Below are positions 43,995 to 49,802 of a stretch of 49,802 bases of DNA, piece after piece. Within the stretch, counting starts at the first letter, position 1, and each line of letters begins with the position of its first letter. Source of the DNA: Deltaproteobacteria bacterium (GTDB lineage Bacteria; Desulfobacterota; GWC2-55-46; DRQE01); the NCBI GenBank assembly GCA_024278765.1, contig JAJRSM010000106.1, positions 1 to 49,802 on the forward strand, read 5' to 3'. The notes under the pieces were generated by a model. It made no database searches and was not told the DNA's origin. It saw only the letters and a list, made by a program, of their open reading frames with translations. A program made the position numbers and the translations under genes.

Positions 43995-44776
43995 CCGCGA
44001 TACCTCCCAAAGAGTCCCTTCGAAGCAGTTTCATCTATATTAATAACGCTCCTTAGTCGAGCCAAGAGCTCTACCGGCTCTATCCCCATCTCCAGAGTCT
44101 CTTCGACAACGACCGAGATCTCACCTGTCTTCTCAGAAACTACTATGACAACACCATCAGTCTCCTCTGAGATTCCAATGGCAGCCCTATGACGAGTACC
44201 CATGGACTTTGTAAGCTCTCTGCTCGTAAGCGGCAAGATCGATCCGGCTCTGGCAATACGCCCTCCGCGTATAATCACCGCGCCGTCATGCAGCGGAGAA
44301 AAAGGATTAAAGATCGTAAGCAATAATTCTTTGGAGGCCTCTGCATCTATCTTCACACCGGTATCTACAAAATCCATCAGATCTATCCCGCGCTCTATTA
44401 CAATCAGGCCGCCGATCTTACCGACCGACATAGCTATCACGCCCTTGCTGACCTCTTCCAAAAACCCCGTCTCTATAATCTTGCGCCCGATAAAGGGTCG
44501 TCCCATCTCACCCAGTGCCTTTCTGATATCCTTCTGAAAGACAACAATAACCAGAAGTACAATCGAGGCCAGAAACTTATTCAGTATCCAGTGGAAGGTA
44601 TGGAGCTGGACCCTGTCGGAGACAAAATAGACGAGTACAATAACAGCAAGCCCCCAGAGCATCCGCTCGGCACGCGTGTTTCTTACCAGCCGCATCACCC
44701 AATAAAGGACTACCGCAACCAGTAAAATATCTATGACCTCTATTATCGACGGCAGCCTTGCCGCTATATCAAACAT
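43991..44776 (-). CDS. cdaA: Membrane diadenylate cyclase CdaA
   Basis: Makes cyclic di-AMP from two ATP. Three membrane helices (about residues 13-29, 37-55, 64-80) precede the DAC domain, with the metal/ATP motif DGAVII (Asp164-Gly-Ala) and the RHR motif in MGTRHRAAIG (195-197). The 261-residue length matches CdaA/DacA. c-di-AMP generally controls potassium and osmolyte balance and cell-wall synthesis. The gene overlaps folP by eight bases and the ybbR-like gene by four, making one translationally coupled unit with glmM downstream. Confidence 0.96.
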   Translation of the reverse strand: MFDIAARLPSIIEVIDILLVAVVLYWVMRLVRNTRAERMLWGLAVIVLVYFVSDRVQLHTFHWILNKFLASIVLLVIVVFQKDIRKALGEMGRPFIGRKIIETGFLEEVSKGVIAMSVGKIGGLIVIERGIDLMDFVDTGVKIDAEASKELLLTIFNPFSPLHDGAVIIRGGRIARAGSILPLTSRELTKSMGTRHRAAIGISEETDGVVIVVSEKTGEISVVVEETLEMGIEPVELLARLRSVINIDETASKGLFGRYRG

Positions 44777-46031
44777 CTCTTGCCTCGCTCAGTCCGCCCT
44801 TAGATGCCAATTCCTGTACTACCTCGCAGCTCTCGCCCTTCTTGATGGCAGCAACCATTGCGGCAGCCTCACAGGCTTGACGCACGTCATGCACCCTCAA
44901 AAGACCTGCCCCGTTCATTAGGGCGGCGACCTGTGTGGCAAGCGTACCGGTTAACCTCTGGTCTATATTCTTATCCAGAACCTTCCCAATAAACGACTTT
45001 CTTGAAGTCCCTACTAGCAGCGGCCTACCAAGGCTCTGAAACTCTCGCAGCCTTCTTAACAGCTCCAGATTACCGCCGAGATTCTTACCAAAACCAAAAC
45101 CCGGATCTATTACTATTCGCTCGCGCTCTATGCCTGCCTGCTCTGCGCATTCTATTTTTTCAGCCAGATAACCGTAGACCTCGGCCATGATATCGTTATA
45201 GGTGGTATTGCTTTGCATCTGCCCCGGACAACCCCTGCGATGCATCAGGATAACCCCTGCCTGATGCTCGGCTATTGCTACTGCCATACCCTCATCAGCC
45301 AGAGCACTTACGTCATTTACGAGCTCGGCCCCTGCCTCTAACGCAACCCTTGCAACAGCGGCCTTTGTTGTATCAATCGAGACCACAATGCCATTATTTA
45401 CCAGAGCCTCTACAACAGGCAGAATACGCTCGGTCTCTTCCTGCACGCTGACGGGCTCGGCCCCGGGGCGGGTGGACTCACCACCAAGATCAATAATATC
45501 AGCACCTTCGGCACCCATCTCCAAGGCCCTCTCCACTGCACGGTCTGCCTTAGCAAACTCACCGCCATCCGAGAAGGAATCAGGCGTGACATTCAGGATA
45601 CCCATAATAATGGCACGACCTTTAAGATCAAAGCTGCGGCTTCTGGTTACAAAGGTCAGCTCTCCTGCCTCAGCACTCCTGATATTAGAGAGCGCATCTG
45701 CTACGGCCCGACCGACCTCTACCAGAGCATACGGTTGGCTTTCTAATTTTTTGACAAGCCTTTGCAGCTGGCCGACCGTACCCGAAAGTAAGCAGCCCGT
45801 CTCCTTTATCGTGCACGAGACCGTACCCTTGGCAACGGCGGCCTCCGCACCTATAGAGAGCATTTCCTGTTTTATTATATTTGCGGCTGGGGGGGTAAGG
45901 CCTTCTAATTTAAGGCTATAGTGCTGTTGCTTGGGGATCATATAGGAATATCCCCCGAGATCCACGCCAAGCCGCTGCATCTCTTGCCTTGCGTCCTCTA
46001 GGGATAATATTTCGACTAAGCGTGCCTTCAC
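44769..46031 (-). CDS. folP: Dihydropteroate synthase with N-terminal extension
   Basis: Joins p-aminobenzoate to the pterin diphosphate in folate synthesis, the sulfonamide target. The catalytic TIM barrel (about residues 140-415) carries IMGILNVTPDSFSDGG, DLGGESTRPGA, VSIDTTKAAVA, DPGFGFGKN and GTSRKSFIG. About 138 residues precede the barrel; such extended FolP proteins occur in Deltaproteobacteria and the extension has no assigned function. The start is GTG at 46029-46031. It lies 39 bp after ftsH, a conserved pairing. Confidence 0.93.
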   Translation of the reverse strand: MKARLVEILSLEDARQEMQRLGVDLGGYSYMIPKQQHYSLKLEGLTPPAANIIKQEMLSIGAEAAVAKGTVSCTIKETGCLLSGTVGQLQRLVKKLESQPYALVEVGRAVADALSNIRSAEAGELTFVTRSRSFDLKGRAIIMGILNVTPDSFSDGGEFAKADRAVERALEMGAEGADIIDLGGESTRPGAEPVSVQEETERILPVVEALVNNGIVVSIDTTKAAVARVALEAGAELVNDVSALADEGMAVAIAEHQAGVILMHRRGCPGQMQSNTTYNDIMAEVYGYLAEKIECAEQAGIERERIVIDPGFGFGKNLGGNLELLRRLREFQSLGRPLLVGTSRKSFIGKVLDKNIDQRLTGTLATQVAALMNGAGLLRVHDVRQACEAAAMVAAIKKGESCEVVQELASKGGLSEARDV

Positions 46032-46070
46032 CTTTTGCCAATTCTCCGCATCGCCGGTTGCAGCGGCGGC

Positions 46071-47948
46071 CTAGGCTGAGGTTAGGCCCGGATTATCACC
46101 ACCGCTCTTATTGCCGGTCGGAATCTTCTCGTCTCTTGTCGTCTTTACACCCTCGGGAATAGCATCACCAAAAATAACCTGATCTATCTCCTTGGCATTC
46201 AGCACCTCTACCTCAAGCAACTTCTTTGAAAGCCTGTGTAACAGCTCGATCTTTCCGCTTAAGAGCTCTTTGGCCCTGAGGTAGTTATCATTGACGACCT
46301 TTTTTATTTCATCATCTATATCACGAGCCGTCTGCTCGCTAAAGTCACGCGATTGGCCCATATCTTTACCTAAAAAGACATGCTCTTCTTTCTTACCAAA
46401 GGTAAGAGGCCCTATCTTCTCACTCATTCCCCACTCACAGACCATCTTACGCGCCAGATCAGTGGCCTTCTCTATGTCATTGCCGGCCCCTGTGGTTAGC
46501 TGGTCAAGGACCAGTTCTTCTGCAACACGCCCGCCCATAAGCACAGCGATATTGTTTCTCAGATACTCCCTGCTATAGGTATGCCTCTCGTCAAGCGGAA
46601 GCTGCTGAGTAAGTCCAAGTGCCATGCCCCTAGGGATAATGGAGACCTTATGAATCGGATCAGTCCCGGGAATAAGCCTTGCCACAAGCGTATGACCCGC
46701 CTCGTGATAGGCCGTACTGTTTTTTTCTTCATCACTTATAATCATGCTCTTGCGTTCACTACCCATCAAGAGCTTGTCCTTTGCATCATCAAAGTCTTCT
46801 TTATCGAGCTTGTCTCTATCCCTTCTAACGGCAAGAAGAGCTGCCTCATTTACCAAGTTAGACAAGTCCGCACCGGAAAAACCAGGTGTGCCTCGTGCGA
46901 TATTATCCAGATCAACATTCCCTGCAAGCGGCGTCTTGGCCGAATGCACCTTCAGAATCTCCAAGCGCCCTCTCAGATCCGGCTTTGGTACTATAACCGT
47001 CCTATCAAACCTACCGGGCCGCAGGAGTGCCGGATCAAGGACATCCGGGCGGTTCGTAGCCGCAACAATAATAACGCCCTCATTACTCTCAAAGCCGTCC
47101 ATCTCAACAAGCAACTGATTAAGCGTCTGCTCGCGTTCATCATGGCCTCCGCCAAGCCCCGCGCCACGATGCCTACCAACAGCATCAATCTCATCTATAA
47201 ATATAATACAAGGCGCATTCTTCTTACCCTGTACAAATAAGTCTCTTACACGCGAGGCTCCGACACCCACGAACATCTCTACAAAGTCACTACCAGAGAT
47301 ACTAAAGAAAGGCACACCGGCCTCGCCTGCAATCGCCTTACCCAAAAGCGTCTTACCCGTACCCGGCGAACCCACAAGCAGAACACCCTTGGGAATCCTT
47401 CCGCCAAGTTTAGTAAACTTCTTAGGTGCTTTTAAAAAATCTATTATCTCCTGAACGTCTTCCTTAGCCTCGTCTATTCCAGCGACATCTCTAAAGGTAA
47501 TCTTCTGCTGGTTCTCGGTCAAGAGCTTTGCCTTGGATTTACCAAAGCTCATTGCCTTACCACCGCCGCCCTGCATCTGACGCATAAAGAAGAGCCATAC
47601 ACCGATGAGTAGCAACATCGGGAACCAAGAGATAAGAATATTACCCCAACCAGGGCTATTCACTACTGGCTCTGCCGATATCCTAATCTGCTTCTCCTGA
47701 AGCTTACTGACCAACTCAGGATCAAACGGGGCATAGGTAGTAAACTCTTTACCGTCCCTATCCTGACCCTTAATCGCATTACCCTGAATTACTACCGAAG
47801 AGACGTCTCCACTATTAACAGAGTCCATAAAATCACTGAAGACCACTTCATTTTTGGGCTTTTCCTTGTAATTAAGGAAGTTGAACATCAAAACCACTGC
47901 CGCTATTATAATCAGCCAAAGTGCTACATTTTTATATAGGTTATTCAT
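46071..47948 (-). CDS. ftsH: ATP-dependent zinc metalloprotease FtsH
   Basis: A membrane AAA+ protease that degrades misassembled membrane proteins and regulators such as LpxC. Two membrane helices (about 7-25 and 105-125) flank a periplasmic domain. The AAA module has Walker A GSPGTGKT (canonical GPPGTGKT), Walker [10 protein letters not shown], pore loop FVGVG and SRH arginine finger RPGRFDR. The protease site is HEAGH. The 625-residue length is typical. The ATG at 47948 has only a weak ribosome site. No tilS precedes it; der is upstream instead. Confidence 0.97.
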   Translation of the reverse strand: MNNLYKNVALWLIIIAAVVLMFNFLNYKEKPKNEVVFSDFMDSVNSGDVSSVVIQGNAIKGQDRDGKEFTTYAPFDPELVSKLQEKQIRISAEPVVNSPGWGNILISWFPMLLLIGVWLFFMRQMQGGGGKAMSFGKSKAKLLTENQQKITFRDVAGIDEAKEDVQEIIDFLKAPKKFTKLGGRIPKGVLLVGSPGTGKTLLGKAIAGEAGVPFFSISGSDFVEMFVGVGASRVRDLFVQGKKNAPCIIFIDEIDAVGRHRGAGLGGGHDEREQTLNQLLVEMDGFESNEGVIIVAATNRPDVLDPALLRPGRFDRTVIVPKPDLRGRLEILKVHSAKTPLAGNVDLDNIARGTPGFSGADLSNLVNEAALLAVRRDRDKLDKEDFDDAKDKLLMGSERKSMIISDEEKNSTAYHEAGHTLVARLIPGTDPIHKVSIIPRGMALGLTQQLPLDERHTYSREYLRNNIAVLMGGRVAEELVLDQLTTGAGNDIEKATDLARKMVCEWGMSEKIGPLTFGKKEEHVFLGKDMGQSRDFSEQTARDIDDEIKKVVNDNYLRAKELLSGKIELLHRLSKKLLEVEVLNAKEIDQVIFGDAIPEGVKTTRDEKIPTGNKSGGDNPGLTSA

Positions 47949-48044
47949 CCAGAACTTACGCCCCCTGAAAAATAAAATAACAATATTTTTATCTTAAAAG
48001 TTTAATACCGAATTTTCTCATATATTTACCATTTATTCAACCAA

Positions 48045-48072
48045 ATATTAGCACAAATCCTTAAAAATACAA
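48045..48072 (-). promoter_or_regulatory. Candidate promoter for the ftsH-folP-cdaA cluster
   Basis: On the minus strand TTGTAT (48067-48072), a 16-base spacer and TAATAT (48045-48050), just past the der stop. It would leave a leader of about 90 AT-rich bases before ftsH. The match is fair but not strong. Confidence 0.4.
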
Positions 48073-48082
48073 GACAAAGCCC

Positions 48083-49393
48083 CTACCGTCTACTTCTAAA
48101 AGAAACCCTCAAAGGGACCTCACCGATATCCAGTGCCTCTCTGAAGCGATTTATCAGATAACGCCTGTAGGCCATCGGCACACCCATCGGATAATTAGTA
48201 AAGATGCGAAGCCTCTGGGGGGCCGTGCCAGTCTGCGTCATATAATAAAACTTAATGGGCTTACCCCTATAGACAGGCGGGTGATGCCGGATAGTAAACT
48301 GATGCAGCAGGTCATTTAAGGTCGAGGTATGAAGCTTTCTGTTAGCCTGCTCACGAACTCGCTCGACTACCTGAAAGATATCAAGGGCTCGTTTTCCGGT
48401 AAGAGCCGAAACATAGACCACAGGCGCGTAAGACAGAAACGGCATAAGTTCATGGATCTTCTCTGTATATTCTTTGGCGGTATTTGTTTCCTTATCGACT
48501 AAATCCCACTTATTTACTACTATTATGCAACACTTACCGCGATTTTCCACAAGCCCTGCTATGCGCTCGTCCTGCGACCGGAGCCCCTCCATACCGTCTG
48601 CTACCAGCAGAGCTACATCGCAACGATCGATACTACGTATTGCCGAGACCACACAGTAGGTCTCTAGACGGCGGCTTATCCGGCCCTTACGCCTAATCCC
48701 TGCCGTATCGATCAATAGATAGTTTTTATCTTCATGCTCAAAGGGCGTATCAATAGAGTCTCGCGTCGTCCCCGCCACAGCACTTACGATAGAACGTTCC
48801 CTGCCTATAAACTTATTCAGAAGAGAAGACTTTCCAGCATTAGGGCGACCTACCAAAGCGACCTTTACCAACTCGGTCTCTTCTTCCTCTTCTATATACT
48901 CAGGCAACTCTTCTATAATCTTATCCATCAGCTCGGCAAGCCCCAGGCCGTGCTCGGCCGAGACAGGCAGTATCTCATCAACGCCAAGCGAATAGAACTC
49001 ACCCGTCATCCCGATCAGGCTCTGAGTATCAATCTTATTTGCACAGTAAATAACCCGCTTCCCGGACTTTCTAAGCATTGCGGCGATCTCTTTATCCGAG
49101 TTACTAGGACCAACGCGCCCGTCCATCAAAAAGACAATAACATCGGCCTCCTCAATAGCGAGGCTCGTCTGCTCCCTTATCTTCTTTACGATCTCTTCCT
49201 TTGCCTTGGGCTCAAAACCGCCGGTATCAATAAGCGTAAAGGGATGACCAAGCTCCTCACAATCAGCGTAATTAATATCGCGCGTAACTCCGGGCTCGTC
49301 CTTTATGATTGCACGACGTACCCCAAGAATACGGTTAAAGAGCGCGGACTTGCCGACATTAGGACGTCCTACTATGGCTACTACTGGCTTCAT
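48083..49393 (-). CDS. der: GTPase Der (EngA)
   Basis: An essential GTPase with two tandem G domains that assists assembly of the 50S ribosomal subunit. First domain: P-loop GRPNVGKSALFNR, DTGGFE, NKID. Second domain: P-loop GRPNAGKSSLLNK, DTAGIRRKG, NKWD. A C-terminal KH-like domain follows (PVYRGKPIKFYYMTQT). The 436-residue length is standard. The ATG at 49393 is clear. The upstream DNA is short repeats and an IS end, so the promoter must lie within about 270 bp. Confidence 0.97.
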   Translation of the reverse strand: MKPVVAIVGRPNVGKSALFNRILGVRRAIIKDEPGVTRDINYADCEELGHPFTLIDTGGFEPKAKEEIVKKIREQTSLAIEEADVIVFLMDGRVGPSNSDKEIAAMLRKSGKRVIYCANKIDTQSLIGMTGEFYSLGVDEILPVSAEHGLGLAELMDKIIEELPEYIEEEEETELVKVALVGRPNAGKSSLLNKFIGRERSIVSAVAGTTRDSIDTPFEHEDKNYLLIDTAGIRRKGRISRRLETYCVVSAIRSIDRCDVALLVADGMEGLRSQDERIAGLVENRGKCCIIVVNKWDLVDKETNTAKEYTEKIHELMPFLSYAPVVYVSALTGKRALDIFQVVERVREQANRKLHTSTLNDLLHQFTIRHHPPVYRGKPIKFYYMTQTGTAPQRLRIFTNYPMGVPMAYRRYLINRFREALDIGEVPLRVSFRSRR

Positions 49394-49568
49394 CTTTATA
49401 AATTATTCCTCTCAATCTTTCTTCTAAACCCATCAACAGGTCCTTGCGAAGGTTTTATCCCGAAACAATCTCGCCCTTATCCTTTCTGTCACGACGACCG
49501 TCTAAGGCACTCATTAATTTATTTCAGCATCTTTCTTTTTCCACTACATCTAAAAATGCAAATACAGA

Positions 49569-49587
49569 CCCTGAATCAAGTTCAGGG
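49569..49587. repeat. CCCTGAA hairpin
   Basis: CCCTGAATCAAGTTCAGGG followed by TGACA, the same short palindrome family as 27388-27406 (there in the opposite orientation) and 18595-18684. Confidence 0.65.
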
Positions 49588-49610
49588 TGACAAATTTGAT
49601 TGCCTTTCAA

Positions 49611-49646
49611 CCTCCCCCTTTCGTAAAGGGGGATAGAGGGGGATTT
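49611..49646. repeat. CCCCCTTT hairpin repeat
   Basis: CCCCCTTT (49614-49621) pairs with AAAGGGGG (49625-49632), followed by ATAGAGGGGGATTT. Short elements of this type are scattered in many bacterial genomes. It stands directly before the IS3-family end. Confidence 0.55.
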
Positions 49647-49662
49647 AAAGTCAAGATTGCTT

Positions 49663-49802
49663 TGATCTTCCCCCGATAAAGTAGACACAGAGTTAAGCTA
49701 CTTTTCGCTGTTCTTCAAATGCGAGAGGCGATTTGTAGCCGAGAGTAGAATGTTTTCTCTGTCTGTTATAAAAGATCTCTATGTAATCAAATATCTTGCT
49801 TC
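49663..49802 (-). mobile_element. IS3-family insertion sequence, right end with transposase C-terminus
   Basis: On the minus strand the last 35 codons of the transposase (OrfB) read in from the edge and stop at 49693-49695. They include [20 protein letters not shown] followed by [13 protein letters not shown], the typical end of IS3-family integrase cores. Beyond the stop lies TGTGTCTACTTTATCGGGGG (read on the minus strand), the usual terminal inverted repeat style, ending in CA at 49663-49664. The element continues past the window, so its integrity is unknown. Confidence 0.88.

Noticed and set aside
48734-49636. Long plus-strand open frame (about 300 codons) opposite der
   Set aside because: It lies almost wholly antisense to der, whose protein is unmistakable, has no ribosome site, and reads as low-similarity Arg/Leu-rich sequence; it is a shadow.

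Overview
The window is chromosomal DNA from a Gram-negative bacterium. The run ftsH–folP–cdaA–ybbR-like–glmM–pdxJ–acpS–nnr–tsaE … lysC–cimA is the order known from Deltaproteobacteria/Desulfobacterota (Geobacter-type genomes). A BamD-like lipoprotein and a periplasmic CxxCH sensor kinase agree with a diderm cell envelope. The assignment is by gene order and protein character only; species cannot be named. Almost every gene lies on the minus strand, and TTG starts are common.

Layout. Positions 1-55 hold the start of an IS30-like transposase and 49693-49802 the end of an IS3-family transposase, so the stretch is bounded by mobile DNA. 0.2-6.4 kb: AddA/AddB-like recombination helicase-nuclease pair. 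6.5-8.5 kb: a secreted hydrolase homologue that has lost its catalytic triad, a small Cys-rich protein and a DUF4124 protein. 8.5-18.2 kb: ComEC, UvrC, EF-P, class II aldolase, a glycosyltransferase and a heme-motif hybrid histidine kinase. 18.9-23.4 kb: GpsA, a TPR lipoprotein and GyrA. 23.7-25.1 kb: two divergent phage-type repressor genes, one frameshifted, beside tRNA-Cys. 25.4-26.9 kb: nuclease, HAMP protein, AbrB protein. 27.5-32.8 kb: purine cluster (ZIP transporter, purB, purC, a membrane zinc-ribbon protein, purS, purQ) ending in a MetF-like reductase. 33.1-36.5 kb: ComEA-like protein, citramalate synthase, aspartokinase. 37.0-47.9 kb: lpdA, tsaE, nnr, acpS, pdxJ, glmM, ybbR-like, cdaA, folP, ftsH. 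48.1-49.4 kb: der.

Functional links. ComEC and ComEA suggest DNA uptake, and AddAB and UvrC process DNA ends and lesions. The purine genes and MetF share one-carbon folate chemistry, with FolP in the next cluster. LysC and CimA feed aspartate-family amino acids and isoleucine. CdaA, the YbbR-like protein and GlmM form the known c-di-AMP/cell-wall precursor module.

The least ordinary parts are (i) three intergenic islands (18.4-18.9, 26.9-27.4 and 36.55-36.99 kb) built from mosaic short hairpins with compensatory base changes; (ii) two ~124-bp palindromic elements sitting at the 3' ends of lysC and lpdA; (iii) the divergent repressor pair with overlapping promoters and an A6 frameshift; (iv) the triad-less hydrolase; and (v) an AcpS with both metal-ligand acids replaced. 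No CRISPR array, complete prophage or defence island is visible.
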